This document shows positions 7,308 to 14,890 of a DNA stretch of 64,000 nucleotides, piece after piece. The first letter of the stretch is position 1. Each line of letters opens with the position of its first letter. The position numbers were made by a program, and so were the translations under genes. The DNA is from Streptomyces spongiicola (GTDB taxonomy: Bacteria; Actinomycetota; Actinomycetes; Streptomycetales; Streptomycetaceae): positions 3,863,001 through 3,927,000 of the forward strand of contig NZ_CP029254.1 in assembly GCF_003122365.1 (NCBI RefSeq). The letters are read 5' to 3'. Under the pieces are notes generated by a model. That model did no database searches and was not told where the DNA came from. It saw only the letters and a program-made list of their open reading frames with translations.

Positions 7308-8843
7308 ATGATCGACCAGTCTGTGTCAGCACCGGCGCGGGGCGGGGTGCGGCCGCCGCCGCCCGTCCGGCCGGACGCGGGCCGGTTCCTCGTCCTCCTG
7401 GTGGTCTTCGTCTGCGCCGCCTGCGGCCTGGTGTACGAGCTCGAACTCGTCGCCCTCGCCTCCTATCTGATCGGTGACTCCGTCACCCAGGCGTCCGTCG
7501 TGCTCTCCGTCATGGTCTTCGCGATGGGCATCGGCTCGCTGCTCGCCAAGCGGCTGCGCTGCCACGCCGCCGTCGGCTTCGGACTGGTGGAGGCGGCGCT
7601 CGCACTGGTCGGCGGCTGCTCGGCCCTGGTGCTGTACGCGGCCTTCGCCTGGCTCGGTGAGGCCCGGTACGCCCTGGTGGCCTTCTCACTCGCGATCGGG
7701 GTGCTGATCGGCGCGGAGATCCCGCTGCTGATGAGCCTGATCCAGCGGGCGTCCCGGCGCGGCGGACGGCGCGAGGAGGACGCCGCGGGCACGGTCGCGG
7801 ACCTCTTCGCCGCGGACTACGTGGGCGCGCTCGTCGGCGGTCTCGCCTTCCCCTTCATGCTGCTGCCGTGGCTCGGCCAGCTGACCGGCGCCCTGCTCAC
7901 GGGCGCGGTGAACGCCGTGGCGGGCGGGGCGCTGGTGCTGTGGCTGTTCCGGCGGGACATGTCGCCGCGGGCGCGGTGGTGGCTGCTGGGGGCGAACCTG
8001 ACGGTCCTGGCGGTGCTGACCACCGCGATGGCGCTGGTCGGCGACTTCGAGGCGGCGGCGCGTCGGGCCGTGTACGGCCAGCCGGTGCGGGTGGCCGTGC
8101 ACACCGGGGTGCAGGAGGTCGTGCTCACCGGTCCGGAGGACGGGCCGGTCGACCTGTTCCTGGACGGCCGGCTCCAGATGGGCGGGGGCGATGATGACCG
8201 GCACCATCGGGACCTGGTGCGTCCCGCGCTGCGTCAGGGCCCGCACGCGCACGTCCTGGTCCTCGGCGGCGGCGACGGGCTGGCGGCGCGCGAGGTGCTG
8301 CGCCACCCGGGGGTGCGTTCGGTGACGGTGGTCGAACTCGACCCGGGGATGGTGCGGCTGGCGCGTACGGATCCGGCGCTGGCCGCGCTGAACGGCCAGG
8401 TGTACCGGGATCCGCGGCTGAGGGTCGTGCACGCGGACGCGTTCCGCTGGCTGCGGGGCGCGTCCGCGCCCCGCCGGGAGTACGACGTGGTGGTCGCGGA
8501 CCTCCCCGACCCGGGCGTCACACCGAGCGCCAAGCTGTACTCCCAGGAGTTCTACGGCCTCGCCGCCGGGGTCCTCGCGGACGGCGGAAGGCTCGCCGTG
8601 CACGCCGGGCCGGTCGGGGAGCGCCCGCACGCCTACTGGACGGTCGAGTCCACGATCCGGGCGGCGGGGTTCGCGACCCGGCCGTACCGTGCTCAGGGCC
8701 GCCCCGACCGCGGCTTCGTCCTCGCCGTCCCCGCGGACACGGGCCCCCCGCCGGACCCGGGACCCGGGGTGCTCGGCGTCGAGGAGCAGCGGCCTCGGGG
8801 GGTGCCGCCGTCGACACTGCTGCGCCCGCGGTACGCCGAGTGA
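7308..8843 (+). CDS. Membrane-anchored spermidine synthase-like protein
   Basis: A 511-residue fusion: seven or so transmembrane helices (residues ~27-245) followed by a Rossmann-fold aminopropyltransferase domain (~255-480). The SAM/dcSAM loop GGGDGLAAREVL (320-331), the acidic VVELDP (341-346) and the late VVADLPDP (395-402) are intact. The polyamine-site segment that normally reads LDGRLQ..DEYRYHE is here LDGRLQ followed by MGGGDDDRHHRD (291-302): the catalytic tyrosine and glutamate are lost. It may therefore be a divergent methyl/aminopropyl transferase or a non-catalytic binder. It is probably transcribed leaderlessly from 7308. Membrane-fused SpeE homologues are common in actinobacteria; their true reaction is often untested. 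Confidence 0.85.
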   Translation: MIDQSVSAPARGGVRPPPPVRPDAGRFLVLLVVFVCAACGLVYELELVALASYLIGDSVTQASVVLSVMVFAMGIGSLLAKRLRCHAAVGFGLVEAALALVGGCSALVLYAAFAWLGEARYALVAFSLAIGVLIGAEIPLLMSLIQRASRRGGRREEDAAGTVADLFAADYVGALVGGLAFPFMLLPWLGQLTGALLTGAVNAVAGGALVLWLFRRDMSPRARWWLLGANLTVLAVLTTAMALVGDFEAAARRAVYGQPVRVAVHTGVQEVVLTGPEDGPVDLFLDGRLQMGGGDDDRHHRDLVRPALRQGPHAHVLVLGGGDGLAAREVLRHPGVRSVTVVELDPGMVRLARTDPALAALNGQVYRDPRLRVVHADAFRWLRGASAPRREYDVVVADLPDPGVTPSAKLYSQEFYGLAAGVLADGGRLAVHAGPVGERPHAYWTVESTIRAAGFATRPYRAQGRPDRGFVLAVPADTGPPPDPGPGVLGVEEQRPRGVPPSTLLRPRYAE

Positions 8844-8899
8844 GCGCCGTGGGGCGTGCGGGTTCCGCGCAGAACGGCCCCCGGCGGGCCGACGCTGAG

Positions 8900-8905
8900 T
8901 AGGCT
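8900..8905 (+). promoter_or_regulatory. -10 hexamer of a leaderless promoter
   Basis: TAGGCT, 8 bases before the ATG at 8914, with no Shine-Dalgarno sequence. Confidence 0.5.
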
Positions 8906-8913
8906 CGGCTTCC

Positions 8914-10140
8914 ATGGAGCATGAGGTGTTCGTTCCGGTACCGGCAGACAGGCTTCGGCGGACGCTGGCCGACCCCGCGCGGGTCGCCCGGTGCGTACCG
9001 GGCCTCCAGCGGGATGCCGACGCGTCGGCGGGCCCGCTCGCGGGCCGGCTGAAGGTCCGGGTGGGCGGCCACACGATCACCTACCGGGGCGCGCTCCGTG
9101 TCACCCGACGGGACGGCGGCTTCACGGCCGAAGGGGAGGGCACGGAAGTCCGGGGCCACGGCTCGGTCAAGGTGGCGCTGACCGCGCTGCTCACCGACAC
9201 CGAGGGCGGTACCACGCTCTCCTTCACCGGAACGGCCCATGCGGACGGCCGTCTCGCCGAGGCGGCTCCCGACGCCGCCGAGAAGTCCGCCACCCGCCTG
9301 CTCGACCGGTTCGCCGCGTCCCTGGCCGCCGCGGCGGAGGACGAGGAGCGCGAGGCCGCCGACGGCACCGCCGAGGCAGCGGCGGGGGGTGGGGGCGACG
9401 CGACCGCCGAGGGCGGTGACGGGAGCGCGGGGGGCGTGGACGAGGGCGCTGCTCCGGGCGGTTCCGGCGGCGCCGCCGCACCCGCGGCGGACCCCGGCGC
9501 GGCGGGGAGAGCGGACAGCGGCACCGGGGCCGGCCGGCAGGCACCCGGGGGCGGAGCCGCCGCGGATGCCGCCGGCGCGGAGCGGGGCGGGGAAGGCGGC
9601 GCGGACCGGCGCGTCGCTGCTGACGAGAGCCCGGACCAGGGTGCGGGCCAGGGCGCGGGCCAGAGCGCGGATCAGGGCGCGGGCCAGGGTGCGGATCAGG
9701 GCGCTGCTCCGGGCGGTTCCGGCGGCGCTTCCGGAGGGCCGGACGCCGCGGCCGGGGAGGGGACTTCCGCATCGCGCACCGGCCCCTCGGCGCCGTCGAC
9801 CGGTGAGAACGGTGCGCCCGGGGGCCCGGCGGACGGCGACGAGGACCAGGGGGCGCCCCTGTTCGAGGTCGATGTGCCCCCGTCGTCACTGGACCCGTTG
9901 GCCGACGAGGTGTTCGGCGAGGACGGCGGACCGCCCGCCGAAGCGGCCCACGCCCGCCGGACCATGATCGGCCGCAGCGCGGAGGAGGTGGACCACGCGC
10001 CGCCGCGCGGCCGGTACGCCCCCGTCCCCGCACCCCGGTCCGCCTCGGCGGGCGGCGCCCTGCGCTGGGTCGCCCCCGCCGCCGCGCTCGCCATCGCCTC
10101 CGCCGTGGTGGTGGGACGCGCACTGCGCCGCCGCAGGTAG
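8914..10140 (+). CDS. CoxG-like SRPBCC protein with long linker and C-terminal anchor
   Basis: Residues 1-145 form an SRPBCC/CoxG domain (START-like hydrophobic pocket fold): MEHEVFVPVPADRL, ARVARCVPGL and GHGSVKVALTALLTDTEGGTTLSFTGTAHADGRLAE. Next comes a ~230-residue low-complexity linker of Gly, Ala, Glu and Gln with near-repeats DQGAGQGA and AAPGGSGGA, then a short conserved patch (LFEVDVPPSSLDPLADEVFG), and at the end a hydrophobic helix WVAPAAALAIASAVVVG followed by RALRRRR, which looks like a C-tail membrane anchor. The domain would face the cytoplasm. CoxG proteins help mature CO dehydrogenase in cox clusters, but no cox genes are near, so a different ligand-carrying role is likely. 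Confidence 0.8.
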   Translation: MEHEVFVPVPADRLRRTLADPARVARCVPGLQRDADASAGPLAGRLKVRVGGHTITYRGALRVTRRDGGFTAEGEGTEVRGHGSVKVALTALLTDTEGGTTLSFTGTAHADGRLAEAAPDAAEKSATRLLDRFAASLAAAAEDEEREAADGTAEAAAGGGGDATAEGGDGSAGGVDEGAAPGGSGGAAAPAADPGAAGRADSGTGAGRQAPGGGAAADAAGAERGGEGGADRRVAADESPDQGAGQGAGQSADQGAGQGADQGAAPGGSGGASGGPDAAAGEGTSASRTGPSAPSTGENGAPGGPADGDEDQGAPLFEVDVPPSSLDPLADEVFGEDGGPPAEAAHARRTMIGRSAEEVDHAPPRGRYAPVPAPRSASAGGALRWVAPAAALAIASAVVVGRALRRRR

Positions 10141-10194
10141 CCGGCGACCCCTCAAGCGGCCTATACGAGCGCGGCGCCCCGGGCCGCCCGACAG

Positions 10195-10200
10195 TAGGGT
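10195..10200 (+). promoter_or_regulatory. -10 hexamer of a leaderless promoter
   Basis: TAGGGT, 6 bases before the GTG start at 10207. Confidence 0.5.
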
Positions 10201-10206
10201 CGGGGT

Positions 10207-11004
10207 GTGAGTAGCGAAGAGAACGTCCGGCTGATCGCCGGCGACGTCGAGTTGACGGTCACTCCGGGCAACGGCTGCCGGATCAGCAGCTTCCGTGTCG
10301 CGGGCACCGAGCTGCTGCGGCAGGGCGAGCGATACGGCTGCTTCCCGATGGTTCCCTGGTGCGGCCGCACCGGGAACGGCCGCTTCCGTAACGGTGGGGT
10401 GGAGCACCGGCTGCCCGTCAACGCCCCGCCGCACGCCATCCACGGCACCGGTCGGGACACCGCGTGGCGCACCGTTCGGACCGGGCCCACCGAGGCCGTC
10501 TTCACCTACGAACTCGGCGAACCCTGGCCGTACACGGGGCTCGTCACCCAGACGTTCGAGCTGAGCGAGGACTCGCTGACACTCCAGCTCGGCGTAGAGA
10601 CGTACGACGACTCCTTCCCCGCCCAGGCGGGCTGGCACCCGTGGTTCCTGCGCCACGCCTTTCCCGACGGGAAGGGCGCCCGGCTCGACTTCATCCCCGA
10701 CTGGCAGGAGGAGCGGGGCCCCGACTACCTGCCCACCGGCCGGCGGATCGGGCCGAAGCCCGGCCCCTGGGACGACTGCTTCGGCATGGAGGACGGCGTC
10801 GACGTCACCCTCACCTGGCCGGAGCGACTGGAGCTGACGGTGAAGAGCCGTACCGAGTGGGTGGTCGTCTACGACGAGCAGGAGGAGGCGGTCTGCGTCG
10901 AGCCGCAGTCCGGCCCGCCGAACGGCCTCAACACGCAACCGCGTCTGGTCACGCCGATCGATCCGCTCGAGATCTCGACGACCTGGTCGTGGCGTACGCC
11001 GTAG
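10207..11004 (+). CDS. Aldose 1-epimerase family protein
   Basis: A 265-residue galactose-mutarotase-like beta-sandwich protein. The N-terminal GCRISSFRVAGTELL and the residues around HAIHGTGRDTAWR and AGWHPWFLRHAF correspond to the conserved histidine sites of aldose 1-epimerases, and CVEPQSGPPNGLNT supplies the conserved glutamate (catalytic base) region. It would interconvert alpha and beta anomers of sugars in the cytoplasm. Start at GTG 10207, leaderless. The TAG stop at 11002-11004 lies inside the terminal inverted repeat of a 184-bp MITE-like element, so the present C-terminus (TTWSWRTP) may have been set by that insertion. Confidence 0.88.
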   Translation: MSSEENVRLIAGDVELTVTPGNGCRISSFRVAGTELLRQGERYGCFPMVPWCGRTGNGRFRNGGVEHRLPVNAPPHAIHGTGRDTAWRTVRTGPTEAVFTYELGEPWPYTGLVTQTFELSEDSLTLQLGVETYDDSFPAQAGWHPWFLRHAFPDGKGARLDFIPDWQEERGPDYLPTGRRIGPKPGPWDDCFGMEDGVDVTLTWPERLELTVKSRTEWVVVYDEQEEAVCVEPQSGPPNGLNTQPRLVTPIDPLEISTTWSWRTP

Positions 11005-11185
11005 TGCCACGTCAGGCGACGTTCGCCCCGTCGCGACGCCCGGCACGGCGACTCGCCGCGTTGCCGAGTCAACCGGGTAGGCCCACTTCGAGGCCGATCC
11101 GGCGCCTTGCGATCCACCGCGGACGCCGCACCGGACGCCGCACCGCGCCGCCGCTGACGGGCAGACCCTGCCTGACGTGGCACTA
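11002..11185. mobile_element. MITE-like element with 16-bp terminal inverted repeats
   Basis: TAGTGCCACGTCAGGC at 11002-11017 is exactly inverted at 11170-11185. The outer TA of each arm could be a target-site duplication of the IS630/mariner type. The 152 bp inside have no coding frame but contain further small inverted and direct repeats (for example GACGCCGCACCG twice). It contributes the stop codon of the upstream epimerase gene. Confidence 0.6.
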
Positions 11186-11555
11186 GCTGGGACCCCGCTC
11201 GCAGAGGGGGCCGCCCGCCTGCAGGGCCGGGACGGCTTCCCGGAGTGCACCCGTATGGCGTGACCCCGTCGGGTGCTCCGGTACGAGGGGCTTCGGGCGC
11301 TCCCGAACGAGGGGCGTGGTTCTCCCGAACGAGGGGCGTCGGGTGCTCCGGTACGGGCGGCGGGGCAGGCGGAGAAGACGGTGTGCCGCACCGACGACCG
11401 GCGACGCCGCGTGGGGCCACCGCCCTTGCCGCCGAGGCCGCGCCGGGGCACTTCCCGGGCCCCGGCACCGCGCAGGGGCGCCTCCCGTGGCCGAAGCACT
11501 GCGGGGGAGTGCCTGCCGGACGTCGCCGGCCGGGCGGGACTCCCGCAGCACGCCC
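11186..11555. other. Intergenic region with degenerate short repeats
   Basis: 370 bp ahead of pyrE. It contains repeated words GGGTGCTCCGGTACG (11271, 11340) and CCGAACGAGGGGCGT (11300, 11324). No gene is visible. Confidence 0.5.
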
Positions 11556-11561
11556 TAAGCT
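11556..11561 (+). promoter_or_regulatory. -10 hexamer of pyrE
   Basis: TAAGCT ends 7 bases before the pyrE ATG; consistent with a leaderless transcript. Confidence 0.5.
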
Positions 11562-11568
11562 CGTGGCC

Positions 11569-12108
11569 ATGACTGACGTACGTGCTGAGCTGCTCCAGCA
11601 GATCAAGGACAAGGCCGTGGTGCACGGCAGGGTGATCCTCTCCTCGGGGCGTGAGGCCGACTACTACATCGACCTTCGCCGGATCACGCTGGACGGCGAG
11701 GCGGCGCCGATGGTCGGCCGGGTCATGCTGGATCTGACCGGGGAGTTGGACTTCGACTGCGTCGGCGGTCTGACACTGGGCGCCGACCCCGTCGCATCCG
11801 CGATGCTGCACGCCTCCGCGGCCCGCGGCGGGCGTCTGGACGCCTTCGTCGTGCGGAAGGCCCAGAAGACGCACGGGATGCAGCGGCGTATCGAGGGCGC
11901 GGACGTGAAGGGCCGACGCTGCCTCGTGGTCGAGGACACCTCCACGACCGGCGGTTCGCCGCTCACCGCCGTCGAGGCCGTGCGTGAGGCCGGCGGCGAG
12001 GTCGTCGCCGTGGCCACGATCGTGGACCGCGGTGCCGCCGGGGCGATCGCCGAGGCGGGGCTGCCCTATCTGACCGGATTCGAACTGTCGGACCTCGGTC
12101 TCGCCTGA
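11569..12108 (+). CDS. pyrE: Orotate phosphoribosyltransferase
   Basis: A type I phosphoribosyltransferase of 179 residues that joins orotate and PRPP to give orotidine 5'-monophosphate in pyrimidine synthesis. Seen motifs: GRVILSSGREADYYIDLRR (substrate hood), GGLTLGADPVASA, VVRKAQKTHGMQRRIEG (flexible catalytic loop with Lys/His) and the PRPP-binding LVVEDTSTTGGSPLTAVEAVREAG. Length is normal for the short actinobacterial PyrE. The ATG at 11569 follows a -10 box so closely that the mRNA is probably leaderless. Other pyr genes are not nearby, which is normal for Streptomyces pyrE. A hairpin follows the stop codon. Confidence 0.95.
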   Translation: MTDVRAELLQQIKDKAVVHGRVILSSGREADYYIDLRRITLDGEAAPMVGRVMLDLTGELDFDCVGGLTLGADPVASAMLHASAARGGRLDAFVVRKAQKTHGMQRRIEGADVKGRRCLVVEDTSTTGGSPLTAVEAVREAGGEVVAVATIVDRGAAGAIAEAGLPYLTGFELSDLGLA

Positions 12109-12111
12109 TTC

Positions 12112-12161
12112 GTAAATAGAACGCGTCCAAGGTCGAGAAGCCCCGTTCGCCTTCGATTTAC
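12112..12161 (+). terminator. Imperfect hairpin after pyrE
   Basis: GTAAATaGAAcGCG pairs with CGCcTTCgATTTAC across a ~20-base loop, starting 3 bp after the pyrE stop codon. Its AT content is unusual for this chromosome. It may be a terminator or an mRNA end-protecting structure. Confidence 0.45.
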
Positions 12162-12242
12162 AGGCCAACAGGGTGGGGCTCGGCCTCCGGACTACTGATC
12201 CGGACGGCCCGATCCGACCTGCGCTTTCCGTGGACGGCGGGT

Positions 12243-12256
12243 GTTTCACGTGAAAC
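12243..12256. promoter_or_regulatory. parS centromere-like site for ParB
   Basis: GTTTCACGTGAAAC is a perfect 14-bp palindrome identical to the Streptomyces parS consensus bound by ParB during chromosome segregation. It lies between pyrE and fba. In Streptomyces most parS copies lie within a few hundred kb of oriC, so the site also hints at where this window sits. Confidence 0.88.
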
Positions 12257-12374
12257 GTCCCGCCCCTCGTCCTCCGAGCCGCCATGGGCGTCTGGAAGGA
12301 TAGGTGCGACGATGACGTCGCCCCCAGGTCAGGGTGCCAAGCAACACAAACCGCACATCACAAGGAGCGGACAG

Positions 12375-13397
12375 ATGCCCATCGCAACCCCCGAGGTCTA
12401 CAACGAGATGCTCGACCGGGCGAAGGCAGGCAGGTTCGCCTACCCGGCCATCAACGTCACCTCGTCCCAGACCCTGCATGCTGCGCTGCGCGGTTTCGCG
12501 GAGGCCGAGAGCGACGGCATCGTCCAGATCTCCACCGGTGGTGCGGAGTACCTGGGTGGCCAGTACGACAAGGACATGGTGACGGGCGCCGTCGCCCTCG
12601 CCGAGTTCGCGCACATCGTGGCGGACAAGTACCCGGTCAACATCGCCCTGCACACCGACCACTGCCCGAAGGACAAGCTGGACGGCTATGTCCGCCCGCT
12701 GCTGGCCGTCTCCGAGCAGCGCGTCGCCCAGGGGCAGAACCCGCTCTTCCAGTCCCACATGTGGGACGGCTCCGCCGAGACGCTCGCCGACAACCTGGCC
12801 GTCGCCCAGGAGCTGCTGGCCCGTGCGGCCGCCGCCAGGATCATCCTCGAGGTCGAGATCACCCCGACCGGTGGCGAGGAGGACGGTGTCTCGCACGAGA
12901 TCAACGACGAGCTGTACACCACCGTCGAGGACGCCATCCGCACCGCCGAGGCGCTGGGCCTGGGCGACAAGGGCCGCTACCTGCTCGCCGCGTCCTTCGG
13001 CAACGTCCACGGCGTCTACAAGCCGGGCAACGTCGTGCTCCGTCCCGAGCTGCTCAAGCAGCTCCAGGAGGGTGTCGCGGCCAAGTACGGCAAGTCGGAG
13101 CCGTTCGACTTCGTGTTCCACGGCGGCTCCGGCTCCACGGCCGAGGAGATCGCGGTCGCGCTGGAGAACGGCGTCGTCAAGATGAACCTCGACACCGACA
13201 CCCAGTACGCCTTCACCCGGCCCGTCGCGGACCATATGCTCCGGAACTACGACGGCGTGCTGAAGGTCGACGGCGAGGTCGGCTCCAAGAAGACCTACGA
13301 CCCGCGCACCTGGGGCAAGGCCGCCGAGGCCGGCATGTCCAAGCGTGTTCTCGAGGCCTGCCAGGTGCTGCGCGCCGCGGGCAACAAGCTGAAGTAG
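12375..13397 (+). CDS. fba: Class II fructose-bisphosphate aldolase
   Basis: A zinc-dependent aldolase of 340 residues that cleaves fructose 1,6-bisphosphate to dihydroxyacetone phosphate and glyceraldehyde 3-phosphate in glycolysis and gluconeogenesis. Motifs: NIALHTDHCPKD (catalytic Asp and zinc His), LEVEITPTGGEEDGVSHE, ASFGNVHGVYKPGNV (zinc His), FVFHGGSGSTAEEI (phosphate loop and zinc His) and VKMNLDTDTQYAFTR. The ATG at 12375 has AAGGAG 7 bases upstream. It has its own leader of 250 bp containing a parS site, and ends at a strong hairpin, so it looks monocistronic. Confidence 0.96.
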   Translation: MPIATPEVYNEMLDRAKAGRFAYPAINVTSSQTLHAALRGFAEAESDGIVQISTGGAEYLGGQYDKDMVTGAVALAEFAHIVADKYPVNIALHTDHCPKDKLDGYVRPLLAVSEQRVAQGQNPLFQSHMWDGSAETLADNLAVAQELLARAAAARIILEVEITPTGGEEDGVSHEINDELYTTVEDAIRTAEALGLGDKGRYLLAASFGNVHGVYKPGNVVLRPELLKQLQEGVAAKYGKSEPFDFVFHGGSGSTAEEIAVALENGVVKMNLDTDTQYAFTRPVADHMLRNYDGVLKVDGEVGSKKTYDPRTWGKAAEAGMSKRVLEACQVLRAAGNKLK

Positions 13398-13422
13398 GCG
13401 GGACGAGACGGAATCCGACGTG

Positions 13423-13453
13423 AGGCCCGGTACCGGCGAACGGTGCCGGGCCT
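13423..13453 (+). terminator. Hairpin terminator of fba
   Basis: AGGCCCGGTACC pairs with GGTGCCGGGCCT (one T-G wobble) across a 7-base loop, 25 bp after the fba stop. Confidence 0.7.
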
Positions 13454-13478
13454 CCGTCCTGTCCGGAAGGATCGGCCG

Positions 13479-14660
13479 TTGACGCACCAGAAGCACCAGA
13501 AGCACCAGGCCGCTTACGACTTCGACACACCCGTCGACCGGCGCGGTACCGGCAGCGTGCAGTGGGACGGCGCGGCCGACCGGTTCGGCAGGGCGGGACT
13601 GCTGCCGTTCACCGTCTCCGACATGGACTTCCCCTCACCGCCACCGGTGCTGGACGCGCTGCGCGAGCGCATCGCACACGGGGTGTTCGGGTACACCGAC
13701 TGGCGGCTCGGACCGTTCCGCGAGGCGATATCCGACTGGTACGTCCGGCGGTACGCCACCGCGCTCGATCCGGAGCGGATCGTGTACGCGCCCTCGGTGC
13801 TCAGCCAGCTCTCGCAGCTGCTGCGGATGTGGACTCGGCCGGGGGACGGAGTCGTCGTCCACGCCCCCACGTACGACGGCTTCCGCAGAACGGTGACCGG
13901 GCTCGGGAGGCGGCTCCGGCCCGTCGTGACGGGTGACGGCGCCGGTCTGGAGCGGGAGCTCGCCCGGACCGACACCAAAGTGCTGGTCCTCTGCTCGCCC
14001 CACAACCCCACCGGACGGGTGTGGACCGAGGACGAGTTGAAGGAGTTCGCGCGGCTGGCGGGGCAGCACGGGGCCGCCGTGATCTCGGACGAGATCCATG
14101 CGGACTTCGTGCACGACGGGCACCGGCATCTGCCGTGGACCCGCTTCGCCGACGACGGGGAGCGTTGGGCCGTGGTCACCTCGGCGTCCAAGGCGTTCAA
14201 CTTCCCCGCCCTGACGGGTTCGTACGGCATCATCGGCGACCCCGGGGAACGTGCGGCGTTCATCCGGCGGATGGAGACGGGCGAGGGCCTCGCCTCCCCG
14301 GCCGTGCTCTCGCTGACGGCGCACATCGCCGCCTACCGGCACGGCGCCGACTGGCTGGACGCCGCCCGCGGCTATGTGGCGGGGAACCTGGCGATGCTGG
14401 AGGAGCGGCTTCGGTCGGCCTTCCCGGCCCTCGGCTGGAAGCCGCCGCAGGCCGGGTATCTGGCGTGGATCGACCTGCGGGCGCTCGGGGTGGACGACGA
14501 GGCGTTGCAGCGGGAGCTGGTCGAGCGGGAAGGCGTCGCGATCATGCCGGGAACGGTGTACGGGGCGGAGGGCTTCGTCCGCCTCAACCTGGGCTGTCCC
14601 CGATCCAAGGCCGAGGCGGGCGCCGACGCGCTGGTACGGGCCCTGACCAGGCTGGGCTGA
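13479..14660 (+). CDS. MalY/PatB-type PLP-dependent C-S lyase or aminotransferase
   Basis: A 393-residue fold-type I PLP enzyme of the MalY/PatB (cystathionine beta-lyase) class. Diagnostic are the early PFTVSDMDFPSPPPVLDAL, GVFGYTDW, SPHNPTGRVW, VISDEIHADFV and the PLP lysine in SASKAFNFPAL. Enzymes of this class split C-S bonds of cystathionine or cysteine conjugates, giving homocysteine or thiols plus pyruvate and ammonia; substrate here is unproven. The TTG at 13479 has GGAAGG 9 bases upstream; an upstream in-frame start at 13443 lies inside the fba terminator and is less likely. Downstream sequence to 14865 is GC-rich with GTCGTGTGCTGCCGG words repeated. Confidence 0.85.
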   Translation: MTHQKHQKHQAAYDFDTPVDRRGTGSVQWDGAADRFGRAGLLPFTVSDMDFPSPPPVLDALRERIAHGVFGYTDWRLGPFREAISDWYVRRYATALDPERIVYAPSVLSQLSQLLRMWTRPGDGVVVHAPTYDGFRRTVTGLGRRLRPVVTGDGAGLERELARTDTKVLVLCSPHNPTGRVWTEDELKEFARLAGQHGAAVISDEIHADFVHDGHRHLPWTRFADDGERWAVVTSASKAFNFPALTGSYGIIGDPGERAAFIRRMETGEGLASPAVLSLTAHIAAYRHGADWLDAARGYVAGNLAMLEERLRSAFPALGWKPPQAGYLAWIDLRALGVDDEALQRELVEREGVAIMPGTVYGAEGFVRLNLGCPRSKAEAGADALVRALTRLG

Positions 14661-14865
14661 CGGCTCCCCGCCCCGCCCCGCCTCATCCGGGGCCGTGCCG
14701 GCTGAGCCCGCGTCTGGCCGGTCGTGTGCTGCCGGGTCGTGTGCTGCCGGGTCGCCTGCCTGGCCGGTCGCACGCCTGGCCGGTCGTGTGCCGGCAGGGG
14801 GCCGCCGGCCCTGCGCTGCCCGGTCGCCCGCCGCCCGGAGCCCGGGGCCCCTCCGGCGCGGCCCG

Positions 14866-14889
14866 GGTCACGCGTACGGGCGCGTGACC
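14866..14889. promoter_or_regulatory. Inverted repeat before the MFS exporter gene
   Basis: GGTCACGCG and CGCGTGACC, a perfect 9-bp inverted repeat with a 6-base spacer, ends one base before the ATG at 14891. It could be an operator for a repressor or, if transcription starts upstream, a hairpin hiding the start. Confidence 0.4.
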
Positions 14890-14890
14890 G

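Noticed and set aside
9886..12285. 799-codon minus-strand open frame across epimerase and pyrE
   Set aside because: Antisense frame created by GC-rich codons; the plus-strand genes have clear enzyme motifs and ribosome or promoter signals.
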